40,762 nucleotides of DNA from Lachnospiraceae bacterium (GTDB taxonomy: Bacteria; Bacillota; Clostridia; Lachnospirales; Lachnospiraceae), in assembly GCA_017540355.1 (NCBI GenBank), contig JAFYBE010000048.1:1-40762 (forward strand), written 5' to 3'. Of the stretch, positions 23,125 through 32,213 are shown one piece after another (the first letter of the stretch is position 1; each line of letters starts with the position of its first letter). The notes below the pieces were generated by a model. It saw only the letters and a list, made by a program, of their open reading frames with translations. It did no database searches and was not told where the DNA came from. The translations under genes and the position numbers were made by a program.

Positions 23125-25317
23125 CTACATAGATTTCCTTTCTGCTATCTCTGCCATCTTGGCATCATTAAGTCTGGTATCACCGTGAACTCTCGAATAC
23201 GAAAGGTATCCGTTCATTCTGTCGATCTTGGTAAGGTTGCGTGAACCGCACTTAGGGCACACATCCATCTCAAGTTCCTGGTGACCGCAGTCATCGCAGT
23301 AGGCCAGACTCATGTTGACTCCTTCATAGAAGCCCATGTCCATGGCACGTCTGATCAATGTCTTGATAGCTTCCAGATTATAATCTATGGGATACTTAAC
23401 ATACTGTATCTTACCGCCGTTACACAGCTCCCAGAATCTGTATTCCTTATCCTGCTTCTCTATCGGCGTGATATTCTCCGTAACATGGCAGTGGAATGAG
23501 TTGCTTACATATTCCCTGTCGGAAACACCCTCGATTATGCCGTACTTCTTACGGAACTGCTTAACCTGAAGTCCGCAGAGATTCTCCGCAGGAGTTCCGT
23601 ATATGGCGTAAAGGTTGCCGTCCTCTTCCTTAAACTCCGCAATCTTCTTATTGATGTGGGACAGAACTTCCAAAGCAAACTCTCCGTCCTCAACAAGCGA
23701 CTTACCGTTATATAACATCTGAAGCTCATTGAATGCGGTGATACCGAAAGAAGCCGTTGCCGACTTAAGTACGGGCTTAATCTTATCGTGAAGCTGTAAG
23801 TGTCCGCCAAGGAATCCACCCTCACAATATGCCAAGGGATTGGTGGATGCTCTCATCTCGCCTAAGTACGCATATGTACGTATGTGCAGCTGACGTATTA
23901 GATTCAAATAATAATCAAGTACTTCGTAGAAATCCCTGCTCTCATGTCTGGCCTTGGCCAAAATCATGGGAAGATGAAGACTTACGGCACCTATATTGAA
24001 TCTTCCGACAAAGATCGGGGTATCGTCATCATCCGCCGGATGCATGCCGCCTCTCTCATACCAGGGGCTTAAGAAAGCCCTGCAGCCCATGGGAGAAATG
24101 ATCTTGCCGTACTGCTTATACATGCTGGCAATATATCCCTTACCCGTAAGTGAAAGCCAGTCGGGATACATGGTCTTGGCAGAACACTCAACACCTGCCT
24201 CGAACACATCCTCAAGCGGCTTACCCGGTCCGTGAAGATTCTCATCATATAAGAATACGATCTTGGGGAAAAGCACGGGCTTCTTGCACTCTGCCTTACC
24301 CTGTCCTCTGCGTCTTACGTTAAGCATAGATATGGTTGCAAGCTTGGCAAAGCGACCTGTACCCGTTCCGGCCGTAACAGTAATGAAAGGATAATCACCT
24401 CTGCTTGATGCAACGGTATTGAACTTATATTCCCATCCCTGGAATCCCTGCTCGAAGTCTCTTACAACATCGGCATAAGCTTCTGCTTCCGCAGTCTCTT
24501 TATCAATACCGAGTCTCTCGTACTTGGCTATATACTTCTGATAAGACTTCTCGGCATAAGGCTCCAATATATTGTCAACGCTGGGCACAGTAAATCCGCC
24601 GTACTGCTGTGATGCTGCGGACAAAACAATATCGCCGATAACATCGAAGGCAGTATCCAGAGTCTTGGGCTCGTTGTACCAGATATTTCCCATCTCAAAT
24701 CCGCCGGATAAAACATGCTCCACGTCAAAGAGACAGCAGTTCATCGTATCACGTCTGGCACTCATATCATGAATGTAAATATAACCGTCTCTGCATGCCT
24801 GAATCTCTTCTGTTGTTAAGAAGAACTTCTGATACAGTTCCTTATTAAGCTGGTTAAATACCAGGGATCTCTTGGTGGATACAAGGGCAGAATCCGTATT
24901 GGCATTCTCCTTGTCACCTATGTACATGATAGACTGACTCTTCTTGTAGACATCGTCAAGCATGCTTACAAAGTCCTGCTTGTAGTTACGGTAATCTCTG
25001 TAAGACTTGGCAACAATGGGCTTAACCTGCTCAAGCGCACTCTCAACGATATTATGCATTATGGCGATCGGGACTTCATTGGTATCCAGTTCGTCAACCT
25101 TGTCACATACGAAACGGCATATCTCCTCCTTCTCCTCATCCGAGAACTTGGTCAACGCTCTGTATGCACTCTTGCCGACTGCTACGATAACCTTCTGTAC
25201 ATTAAAGGCCTCTACGCTGCCATCCTTCTTGATGACAACCACTTCCTTATTAGGCTTAAAATTCTCACCGTAATAGTTGTCTTCCGCCTTTTTCACAGGT
25301 TCCGTATACTCTGCCAT
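23125..25317 (-). CDS. nrdD: Anaerobic (class III) ribonucleoside-triphosphate reductase
   Basis: 730 residues. An N-terminal ATP-cone (about 25-115, VVVIKKDGSVEAFNVQKV) senses dATP/ATP; the barrel core carries the catalytic parts; a C-terminal zinc site CDDCGHQ with CPKCGSRN is followed by the glycyl-radical region RMNGYLSYSRVHGDTR. It reduces ribonucleoside triphosphates to deoxy forms without oxygen, the sign of an anaerobe. GGAGG lies nine bases before the ATG. A promoter and two NrdR-type boxes lie upstream. Confidence 0.97.
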   Translation of the reverse strand: MAEYTEPVKKAEDNYYGENFKPNKEVVVIKKDGSVEAFNVQKVIVAVGKSAYRALTKFSDEEKEEICRFVCDKVDELDTNEVPIAIMHNIVESALEQVKPIVAKSYRDYRNYKQDFVSMLDDVYKKSQSIMYIGDKENANTDSALVSTKRSLVFNQLNKELYQKFFLTTEEIQACRDGYIYIHDMSARRDTMNCCLFDVEHVLSGGFEMGNIWYNEPKTLDTAFDVIGDIVLSAASQQYGGFTVPSVDNILEPYAEKSYQKYIAKYERLGIDKETAEAEAYADVVRDFEQGFQGWEYKFNTVASSRGDYPFITVTAGTGTGRFAKLATISMLNVRRRGQGKAECKKPVLFPKIVFLYDENLHGPGKPLEDVFEAGVECSAKTMYPDWLSLTGKGYIASMYKQYGKIISPMGCRAFLSPWYERGGMHPADDDDTPIFVGRFNIGAVSLHLPMILAKARHESRDFYEVLDYYLNLIRQLHIRTYAYLGEMRASTNPLAYCEGGFLGGHLQLHDKIKPVLKSATASFGITAFNELQMLYNGKSLVEDGEFALEVLSHINKKIAEFKEEDGNLYAIYGTPAENLCGLQVKQFRKKYGIIEGVSDREYVSNSFHCHVTENITPIEKQDKEYRFWELCNGGKIQYVKYPIDYNLEAIKTLIRRAMDMGFYEGVNMSLAYCDDCGHQELEMDVCPKCGSRNLTKIDRMNGYLSYSRVHGDTRLNDAKMAEIAERKSM

Positions 25318-25372
25318 GAATCCCTACCTCCAAAAGAATATATTCAGATCAAACAGACTTACATAAAGATAA

Positions 25373-25388
25373 CCACAATATCTTGTGG
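25373..25388 (-). promoter_or_regulatory. NrdR box 1 of nrdDG
   Basis: CCACAATATCTTGTGG within the wider inverted repeat AACCACAA/TTGTGGTT (25371-25390). It fits the known NrdR-box pattern CACWATATNTTGTG and lies just downstream of the -10 box, where repressor binding would block transcription. Confidence 0.75.
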
Positions 25389-25395
25389 TTAATTA

Positions 25396-25425
25396 AGTAT
25401 ATAACACCCAATTATAGTATGTCAA
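25396..25425 (-). promoter_or_regulatory. Promoter of nrdDG
   Basis: On the minus strand a perfect TTGACA (25425-25420), 18 bases, TATACT (25401-25396). Flanked and overlapped by NrdR-type boxes. Confidence 0.75.
25405..25420 (-). promoter_or_regulatory. NrdR box 2 (degenerate) of nrdDG
   Basis: Minus strand ATACTATAATTGGGTG keeps the first half of the NrdR pattern (ACTATA) but is poor in the second. Its centre is 32 bases from that of box 1, the spacing usual for paired NrdR boxes, and it lies between the -35 and -10. Confidence 0.5.
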
Positions 25426-25429
25426 TCTC

Positions 25430-25468
25430 AAAAAAATAACCAAAAAACATTTTTGTTTTTTGGTTATT
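25430..25468 (-). terminator. Rho-independent terminator after rnhA
   Basis: A perfect 15-base stem (25435-25449 with 25454-25468), AATAACCAAAAAACA on plus, around TTTT, followed on the minus strand by a T-run (25436-25430). It starts right after the rnhA stop codon and runs into the nrdD promoter. Confidence 0.85.
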
Positions 25469-25951
25469 TTATACATCGCTGTTGTAATTATCGTCCAAGA
25501 GCCCGTCTCCGTCAGCCGCCGAAGTCGCAAGCTTATCGCAACGTTCATTCTGAGGATGACCGGCATGACCTTTGACCCATGTAAATCTCACCTGATGGGG
25601 TTCCATGGCTTTAAGAAGCCTGAGCCAGAGATCTATGTTCTTGACCTCGTTCTTCTTGCCTCTTCGCCATTCTTCCCTGACCCAAGTATCAATCCAATGC
25701 TGATTGAATGCATCGGTCACATACTTCGAATCCGATACGATCTCCACACCGCAGGGTCTGTTAAGCGCCTCCAATCCGGTTATGACTCCCATAAGTTCCA
25801 TCCTGTTGTTGGTCGTCTTCTTATATCCGGCACTGTACTCCCTTGTATGAAGCGTACCCTTACCATCTATATATTCTATCACGGTGCCGTAGCCGCCCGG
25901 ACCGTCCGGATTACCTCTCGCCGATCCGTCGGTATATATAGTCACGTTCAT
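25469..25951 (-). CDS. rnhA: Ribonuclease HI
   Basis: 160 residues with the complete RNase HI active site: TDGSARGNPDGPGGYG (Asp8), NNRMELMG (Glu), VSDSKYV (Asp), VKGHAGHPQNERCDKLA (His and Asp). It cuts RNA in RNA-DNA hybrids with Mg2+. The gene begins eight bases after a small membrane-protein gene and has only a weak ribosome site (ACGGA), so translation may depend on coupling. Confidence 0.95.
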   Translation of the reverse strand: MNVTIYTDGSARGNPDGPGGYGTVIEYIDGKGTLHTREYSAGYKKTTNNRMELMGVITGLEALNRPCGVEIVSDSKYVTDAFNQHWIDTWVREEWRRGKKNEVKNIDLWLRLLKAMEPHQVRFTWVKGHAGHPQNERCDKLATSAADGDGLLDDNYNSDV

Positions 25952-25959
25952 AATCCGTT

Positions 25960-26139
25960 CTATTTCTCTGTTTCGTCAGCCTTGGTCTCCGTAACCGAAG
26001 CCGCTTCTTCTTTGGCGTTCTTACGCTTCCTTACCGCGATTCCGGCAAAAACGGCTGCGACTATGCACGCGCCAAACACAACATACACAACAAGGTAAGA
26101 AACAAATGTATTGAAAAATGCCACTGCGTTGTTACCCAT
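25960..26139 (-). CDS. Small single-span membrane protein (59 residues), unknown function
   Basis: ATG at 26139 with AGGAGG seven bases upstream opens a 59-residue frame ending at TAG (25962-25960). It starts MGNNAVAFFNTFVSYLVVYV, has one hydrophobic helix (about 12-36, with VVYVVFGACIVAAVFAGIAV) and then a basic RKRKN stretch and a tail rich in K, E, T and A. The positive charges after the helix suggest N-out/C-in topology. I recognise no family. It is separated from rnhA by eight bases and has a plausible promoter (26207-26235). Confidence 0.75.
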   Translation of the reverse strand: MGNNAVAFFNTFVSYLVVYVVFGACIVAAVFAGIAVRKRKNAKEEAASVTETKADETEK

Positions 26140-26206
26140 CTTAACCTCCTGTCATATAACAGAGACCTTACATATCCGAAATCCGATCCCTGCCGTATAC
26201 TCATTT

Positions 26207-26235
26207 ATAATAGCACGATTTGACTCTTAGGTAAA
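26207..26235 (-). promoter_or_regulatory. Possible promoter of the small-ORF/rnhA unit
   Basis: On the minus strand TTTACC (26235-26230), 17 bases, TATTAT (26212-26207), about 65 bases before the small membrane-protein start. Confidence 0.5.
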
Positions 26236-26249
26236 TCATTCATTCCGCA

Positions 26250-27761
26250 TCAGTCAGACAGCTTTACCAAAATAACCTTGTCTTCCTTTACAACAGAACC
26301 CTCTTCGGGCCATGAAGGATATGAAGCCGTCCTTGCATCCAGATCGTTAAGCAAAGACAGATCTTCTATCATTTTATATTCATGTCCTGTAAGATGCATA
26401 AGGGCTATTATCCTCTCCGTCGATCTGTAATACTTCGGAGGCACATCCGTATCCCATTCAAAATGCGAATATCCGATTGTCTCACCTTTTATTCCGCCGA
26501 CTTCACTGCTTATCTCTTTTTTACCGATAAACAGAACGGGCAAATCAGCTCCCTGCATAACTTCGTCTATATCTGCGGCAATCTCTTTAGCCAGAGCGGT
26601 CTCTTTTTCATAGCACATATCTGCCGCCCTATACATACCGAGTGTAACATATGATTCGGCAAGGATTCCCGAAACGCAGATTACTGCCGCAATAACAGTT
26701 GCCGACTTTTTTACCTTATCGGCACTTCTACCCGCCAGATATATGCAAAGGCAGGCAACAAAGGCAACGCTTACGGGAAGCGACAGTTTGGTTCTTATGG
26801 GCGAGTATCCGCCGGAAACGGCCGCCAGAAGATAAGGGCAGATTAACATGGCACACATATATAACCATGTCATTACTCTTCCTTCTTTGCGATCCTTTGT
26901 GTATACAGCCAGAAGAATCAGCGCACACACTACCAGAAGACCGTATGTGAAACTGTAGTGGGGATCGTTGTATCCCGTCAGACTCTTTATCACCGCGCCG
27001 GCAAGTCCGATAAGATTATCCTTTACAGGGTACTTGCCCCATCTGACTTCGCCTCCGTAATATGAAGAACCTCCGCTTACGATTCTTGCCGTGATAAGGT
27101 ATAAAGCAAATCCGACCGCAAAAACCGAAATATACGGAATCGTATCTTTAAGCTTACCATTTCTTTTAAGCGAAGCAAAAAGCAGTACGGCTGCGGTCTC
27201 AAATATAAACACCTCACAGAATGCCTGATATATAGATACGCCGAATGCAAAAAGCAATACCGCAGGGATATACATATACGGTTTTCCGGTCTCTTTATCT
27301 GCCTGATGCGCAACGATTAACACCGATACCGATACGAAAATATAAGCAAGACATACCTCTATACTCTGCAATGCAAAATACAGCTGTTCGGTCATTATCG
27401 GATGCAGGGTAAAAAGCAGGGCCGGCAGAGCAAATGCAGCAAATCCCGGTTCATCATCCTGCAGCGCATAAGCACATACATATGCAGATACCACGGCTGC
27501 AAAGACAAGCAGAATCACCGTTACAATTCCGGTTACGTACGGATTGAAATTCCTTCCCATACACCTGCTTAAAAACGTAAGGCCGAATCTTCCCACCATG
27601 TTCCAGGGCTCGTAATATCCGTCCGGATTGTATATGTAACTTACGGTATCAATTCCCGGCTTAAAACATGCGAGCATGGCGAAGCGAACCGCGGCGGACA
27701 ACACTGCCGTGACTGCGATTGCGATTCGATTATTGTATATGAATTTCAGAAAACCTTTCAT
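26250..27761 (-). CDS. Multi-pass membrane protein, GtrII-like glucosyltransferase family
   Basis: 503 residues with about ten membrane helices in residues 10-390 and a soluble C-terminal part of about 110. The layout and short motifs (PGIDTVSYIYNPDGYY with an early acidic residue outside the membrane, GRFGLTFLSR, ALQSIEVCLAYIFVSVSVLI, SIYQAFCEVFIFE) resemble the Glucos_trans_II family, which uses lipid-linked glucose to decorate surface polysaccharide. The acceptor is unknown. GGAG lies seven bases before the ATG. It is the last gene of a five-gene minus-strand run. Confidence 0.65.
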   Translation of the reverse strand: MKGFLKFIYNNRIAIAVTAVLSAAVRFAMLACFKPGIDTVSYIYNPDGYYEPWNMVGRFGLTFLSRCMGRNFNPYVTGIVTVILLVFAAVVSAYVCAYALQDDEPGFAAFALPALLFTLHPIMTEQLYFALQSIEVCLAYIFVSVSVLIVAHQADKETGKPYMYIPAVLLFAFGVSIYQAFCEVFIFETAAVLLFASLKRNGKLKDTIPYISVFAVGFALYLITARIVSGGSSYYGGEVRWGKYPVKDNLIGLAGAVIKSLTGYNDPHYSFTYGLLVVCALILLAVYTKDRKEGRVMTWLYMCAMLICPYLLAAVSGGYSPIRTKLSLPVSVAFVACLCIYLAGRSADKVKKSATVIAAVICVSGILAESYVTLGMYRAADMCYEKETALAKEIAADIDEVMQGADLPVLFIGKKEISSEVGGIKGETIGYSHFEWDTDVPPKYYRSTERIIALMHLTGHEYKMIEDLSLLNDLDARTASYPSWPEEGSVVKEDKVILVKLSD

Positions 27762-27802
27762 ACAAAAACTCCGATATGGTCTTTATTATATATACCGCAG
27801 GT

Positions 27803-29170
27803 TTAACCCATAAGATAGACGGGAACGGCATTTTTAAATACATATATAAGCAACAGTGAAATGATACCGGCTGTCACAACGGATGTTGCAACATTCTTTC
27901 CGCCTTCAGACATCTTAATCTTGTCAACCGCCCACTCATATCCCTTTGTGATTAGCCAGTAGAAGTGGAACAGTGCGGGGAACATATATCTTCCCTGCGG
28001 CTGATAATCAAACGAATAGATGTATACGAGCCAAAGTATGAGTGTTGTCAGATCCGTACACAAAAGCATGGCCTGGAAGAAAAAGCCGTAACCAAAGCTC
28101 TTCCTGTCAATCTTATATGCAACACAGGCTCTGATCGCAACCAGTATTACTCCGCATATATAAAACAGTTCATAGAGTCCGTACATCCACGGATAACCCA
28201 GGATGCTGCAGGAACCGTAATTACCGATAAAGCTTATACGGGCTGCGAAAACGGGTCTGTTCTTAACTATCATATCCCAAAATGAAACGCCCTGCGCCTT
28301 AAACGAACACTCTCTTATCATGTAAAGCGTCTCATTCCTGTGCGCGGTTCCCAAAAAGTCACCGTCAAGAACGATTCCCTGCTTAATAAACCACCATAGA
28401 CAAAGTACTGCCCAAATAAGCATGATAAAGGAACCGTAACCGAAAACCTTTTTATAATCGACGGTCGTCTTACTGTCTGCATCTTTCTTTACAAAGAAGC
28501 TTACAAATATCGGAATACTGAACAGCAGCACTCCGTATGCACTGTAATACGATAAGGTAAGTATTGAGGCCCCGACTGCAAATTCCGCACAGTTTACGGT
28601 TTTGACTCCGTCCTGTCTCATACGCATGAGCGCATGCAATATTATTGCTATGGACAGCATGCACATTGATTCGGTATTGACATACGTATGTATGAAAAGG
28701 TGCTGCGGAAGGAATGTCACTCCGCAGGCAAACAGCCATACATAGCGCTCTTTGTTAAATACTCTTCTTCCCAGAAGCCATATGAAAAATGCCGTCAGTA
28801 TACCAAAAAATACATTGACCGATCTGGCAATAAGTAAGGGTGTACCGGGATTGTGTATCAAATTCAGCATACCCGCAAATCTCATTACATATCCCATGAC
28901 CATATATGAAAGTCCCGGTAAAAAGGCATACGAAAAACTTCCGTAATCCGGATTCTGTGTCTCTGCTTCAAGACCCGTGGGGATCGTTCCGTGCTCATAT
29001 ATCCATTTGGGCACAAGATATCTGGCCGTCTCATCCGGAGGGCAGGAATATATCGGTGCATTCAGTTCATGCTGCTGTAATCTTGCGACCGTAAATGCCG
29101 TAACGGCAAATATAAGCAGATATATTGCCAGCATTATCTTCTCTCTTATATCTGCCTTGTTCTTATACAT
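27803..29170 (-). CDS. Multi-pass GT-C/DUF2142-like membrane protein (probable glycosyltransferase)
   Basis: About 455 residues with some ten to eleven membrane helices. The first outer loop holds APIYSCPPDETARYLVPKW, with the acidic DE pair placed like the catalytic residue of GT-C enzymes and DUF2142 proteins, and YVNTESMCMLSIAI recalls the YVNxD segment of that family. The likely job is transfer of a sugar from a polyprenyl phosphate donor outside the membrane. I chose ATG 29170, which overlaps the end of the MutS-like gene by eight bases; an upstream in-frame ATG at 29236 would lie deep inside that gene. Confidence 0.65.
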   Translation of the reverse strand: MYKNKADIREKIMLAIYLLIFAVTAFTVARLQQHELNAPIYSCPPDETARYLVPKWIYEHGTIPTGLEAETQNPDYGSFSYAFLPGLSYMVMGYVMRFAGMLNLIHNPGTPLLIARSVNVFFGILTAFFIWLLGRRVFNKERYVWLFACGVTFLPQHLFIHTYVNTESMCMLSIAIILHALMRMRQDGVKTVNCAEFAVGASILTLSYYSAYGVLLFSIPIFVSFFVKKDADSKTTVDYKKVFGYGSFIMLIWAVLCLWWFIKQGIVLDGDFLGTAHRNETLYMIRECSFKAQGVSFWDMIVKNRPVFAARISFIGNYGSCSILGYPWMYGLYELFYICGVILVAIRACVAYKIDRKSFGYGFFFQAMLLCTDLTTLILWLVYIYSFDYQPQGRYMFPALFHFYWLITKGYEWAVDKIKMSEGGKNVATSVVTAGIISLLLIYVFKNAVPVYLMG

Positions 29171-30848
29171 GTTCAATGTCTGCCTTTCCGTAATCCTTTG
29201 CCATGTCCTCGGCCTCTTTAACCAAAGCCTCATCATATCCCATTATGCTTAACAGCTTTATGGCATTTCTCGTTGTAGCCTCACCCGGCAAAAGCTTGTA
29301 TGCAAAACTGATGTCATCATCAACTATCGTTTCTTCAAAATGATAATTGTCATAACAATCCTTTAAAAGTTCGGTCAGTTCCAGATCATGCGTAGCCGCA
29401 AGTATGAGTCCGTTAACCCCTGCCAGCTGCTTCATTATGGCTGTGGATGCCGATATCCTTTCAACCGTATTGGTACCCCTTAAGACTTCATCAACGGCAG
29501 CCAGGATTGGTATGGCATCATCCTTACCCGCATCCATAACTCTTTTAAGAGAACGGATCTCCGCCATATAATAACTCTCGCCTTTAAGTATGTCATCGCT
29601 TAATGACAAAGACGTATATATCTTATACATCGGTGCTTCATACGAATCGGCGGGAACGGTATTGACAGACTGTGCCAGGACCGCCGCAAGAGTCATCGTT
29701 CGAAGCATTGTAGACTTGCCTGAAGCATTCGATCCCGTAAGAAGCATGCCTCTTTTAAGTATCACATCGTTTGCCACCGGCTCCTCCAAAAGAGGATGAT
29801 ACAGCCCGACTGCACGGAACCTGTATTCATTATCCGTAAAAGCAGGTACTGTATATTTTCCGATAAACGTCCTGTATGAACCTATGGCTATGCAGGCATC
29901 GATATATCCGATTATCGTAAGCATCCGGTCTATGTCATCCGTATGCTTTATGATCTCTTTACGCATCGCAAAGAATCTGATTATATCGATATGGGTAAAC
30001 ATCTTGATATAATCAATGAGTATCTCAGCCGGATTCCCGCTTCCGGATGATGCGGACATCACAAGTGAAGAGAATCTTCCGAAAGCCGCCATCTCTTTGA
30101 CAAGCCCCCTAAGTTCTTCGGTCTCTTTTGCGATTCTTTCATCTTTAAGCGCAGCAATACCCCTTGCTCCGTTTATAAGTCTTATCACGTAAGCAAAGCT
30201 TATTATGTACGGTTCAATCTTCCTTTTTCTTGAAAAATAAGAAAGCCCGCCGTAAAACAGGGCTGCAAACAGAACAAGCCCGCCGAATGCCGTATTGAAT
30301 ACAAAGGCTGCGATTGCAATTACATATACGGCCAGAAGCAGATAGTCGCCCTTAAGCATGCCCGCATCGACCGCATCAAGATTATTGATATAATCATATA
30401 TGCTGTATTTGCCGGTGCGTCCCATATCGTGCAAAGCCGTCTGCATCGCAAGCCTTTTTTCAGGCTCTGACATATAGTATGTCACCAGTTCTTCCATGTC
30501 GGATACATTCGGATTATGCTGCGTCTTCGGCGTCCTTAACAGATAATACAGATACTCATCTCCCGCCGATGAACCCGTATAATTCATCGACCTGTATACT
30601 GAGTCAAGATTAAGATCGCTCCATGTGATATCATCAACGGTATATTCGCCTTCTACACGATGTGTATTGAAATAGCCGCGTATATGGGCATACTCACCCT
30701 CCCCGTAAGTACGCTCGCAGGCTTTACCGTAGGATTCTTTTATCTTACGTATCTCATATTCTCTTATCTTTTTATTATGATAGGTGCCATAGCCTATTAT
30801 GATCAAAGCTATGACACCCAGCAATATCGCAAGTACAAGTGTCTCCAC
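29163..30848 (-). CDS. Membrane-anchored MutS-family ATPase
   Basis: 561 residues. An N-terminal helix (4-22), a helical region with GDEYLYYLLRTPK, a membrane hairpin (about 168-205), then a MutS core/ATPase: Walker A LLTGSNASGKSTML (370-383), Walker B AAVDEVLRGTN (450-460) and ATHDLELTELL (485-495). It lacks the mismatch-recognition domain of MutS1, like other small MutS-related proteins in Firmicutes whose function is unknown. The start is GTG with AGGGAG eight bases upstream. It follows the deaminase gene by 22 bases and overlaps the next gene. Confidence 0.88.
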   Translation of the reverse strand: METLVLAILLGVIALIIIGYGTYHNKKIREYEIRKIKESYGKACERTYGEGEYAHIRGYFNTHRVEGEYTVDDITWSDLNLDSVYRSMNYTGSSAGDEYLYYLLRTPKTQHNPNVSDMEELVTYYMSEPEKRLAMQTALHDMGRTGKYSIYDYINNLDAVDAGMLKGDYLLLAVYVIAIAAFVFNTAFGGLVLFAALFYGGLSYFSRKRKIEPYIISFAYVIRLINGARGIAALKDERIAKETEELRGLVKEMAAFGRFSSLVMSASSGSGNPAEILIDYIKMFTHIDIIRFFAMRKEIIKHTDDIDRMLTIIGYIDACIAIGSYRTFIGKYTVPAFTDNEYRFRAVGLYHPLLEEPVANDVILKRGMLLTGSNASGKSTMLRTMTLAAVLAQSVNTVPADSYEAPMYKIYTSLSLSDDILKGESYYMAEIRSLKRVMDAGKDDAIPILAAVDEVLRGTNTVERISASTAIMKQLAGVNGLILAATHDLELTELLKDCYDNYHFEETIVDDDISFAYKLLPGEATTRNAIKLLSIMGYDEALVKEAEDMAKDYGKADIEHV

Positions 30849-30870
30849 CTTATAATCTCCCTGCCTCGGA

Positions 30871-32142
30871 TTATCTTAATCTCTGCATGATCTCCTCAGC
30901 TTTTGCGTAGATCTCATCGACATCCGCATCTGTAAACGCACCGTCATAATACAGTATGCGGCCGTCTATCATCGTCATCTTCACGTTGGTCTTGCTGCCG
31001 CTGTATACGATGTTGTTCGGTATGTTAAGTATGGGCTGCATATTCGGCTGATGAAGGTCTATCATAATGATATCGGCAAGTTTGCCTTTCGCAAGTATAT
31101 CCGTATCCGAATGCTCCAATGTCTTTGAACCGTTGACGGTGGCCATCTTGATTACCTCTGTGGCCGGTACCGCAAGGGGATCCATCTCTCTTATCTTGCC
31201 GAGTGCCGACACAAGATACATCTCCCTGAACATATCAAGACAGTTGTTCGAACTCGGTCCGTCCGTTCCGAGTGCAACGACTATACCCTCTTTTAAGTAA
31301 TCCGTGATCGGAGCTATGCCGCTTGCAAGCTTGGCGTTGGACGCGGGATTGGATACGACCATGACTCCGCGCTTTTTAAGTATCTCTCTGTCTTCGGGTG
31401 TGGTCCATACACCGTGATATATTACTCCGCCGTAATCGAACAATCCGAGCTTATCAAACAAGGCAACCGGAGTAATTCCGTATCTTCCTATGCACTCATC
31501 CACCTCTGTCTTTGTCTCAGACATATGAACATACATCGGTGCCTTATACTTGGCAATAAGCTTGGCGGTATTCTTAAGCAGTTCCTCATCGCAGGTGTAT
31601 TCCGCATGAAGACCCATCTTAAAACCTATTAAGGGATGCTTATCGTTAAGCTTATTGTATCTCTCTTCAAGCACTTCAAGCGTCGGTCCGAACTTATTAA
31701 GTCCCGATACCAGTTCACAGCGCATTCCCATCTCTATGCAGGCATCCGCAATAGTCTCTGGAGTTAAGTACATATCCTCTATGGCTGTCACGCCGCTTGT
31801 AAGATATTCAAGTATTGCAAGCTTTGTAAGCCAGTAGCAATCCTCTCCCGACATCTTGGCTTCTCTGGGGAATATCTCATTGTTAAGCCAGTCCTGAAGA
31901 TTAAGATTATCGGCAAGCGATCTGAATGCCGTCATTCCCGAATGGGTATGGCAGTTCTTAAAGCCGGGCATTAATACATTGCCCCCACAGTCTATCTCTT
32001 TGTCAAAAGATATGCCCGAAGGCGCATCTTCACTCTTACCTGCAAAGCTTATCCTGTTGCCGTCAACATGGATCTCTCCGAAGAATATGTCTTCTCCGTC
32101 TTTCATGCTTAAGATCCTTGCGTTATAAAGTCTGATTTTCAT
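30871..32142 (-). CDS. mtaD: Amidohydrolase, 5'-methylthioadenosine/S-adenosylhomocysteine deaminase type
   Basis: 423 residues of the metal-dependent amidohydrolase family: NCHTHSGM with H65 and H67, then GLHAEY, VHMSETKTEVDE, and LGTDGPSSNNCLDMF with the catalytic Asp. The SGMTAFRSLADNLNLQDWL stretch fits the MtaD/SAH deaminase subgroup. It would deaminate methylthioadenosine, adenosylhomocysteine or adenosine to the inosine forms. The next gene upstream is purine nucleoside phosphorylase, which would cleave the product, so together they form a salvage route. Other aryl-amine deaminases of the same family cannot be excluded. Confidence 0.85.
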   Translation of the reverse strand: MKIRLYNARILSMKDGEDIFFGEIHVDGNRISFAGKSEDAPSGISFDKEIDCGGNVLMPGFKNCHTHSGMTAFRSLADNLNLQDWLNNEIFPREAKMSGEDCYWLTKLAILEYLTSGVTAIEDMYLTPETIADACIEMGMRCELVSGLNKFGPTLEVLEERYNKLNDKHPLIGFKMGLHAEYTCDEELLKNTAKLIAKYKAPMYVHMSETKTEVDECIGRYGITPVALFDKLGLFDYGGVIYHGVWTTPEDREILKKRGVMVVSNPASNAKLASGIAPITDYLKEGIVVALGTDGPSSNNCLDMFREMYLVSALGKIREMDPLAVPATEVIKMATVNGSKTLEHSDTDILAKGKLADIIMIDLHQPNMQPILNIPNNIVYSGSKTNVKMTMIDGRILYYDGAFTDADVDEIYAKAEEIMQRLR

Positions 32143-32213
32143 TTTCTTCTCCTTTGTAAGTAACGGTTATATGGCTGCAATCCCGTACCATACCTTATAA
32201 TCCCTTTTAACGC

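Noticed and set aside
25460..26098. A 212-codon plus-strand open frame over rnhA
   Set aside because: Antisense to rnhA and the small membrane-protein gene, no family resemblance and no ribosome site.
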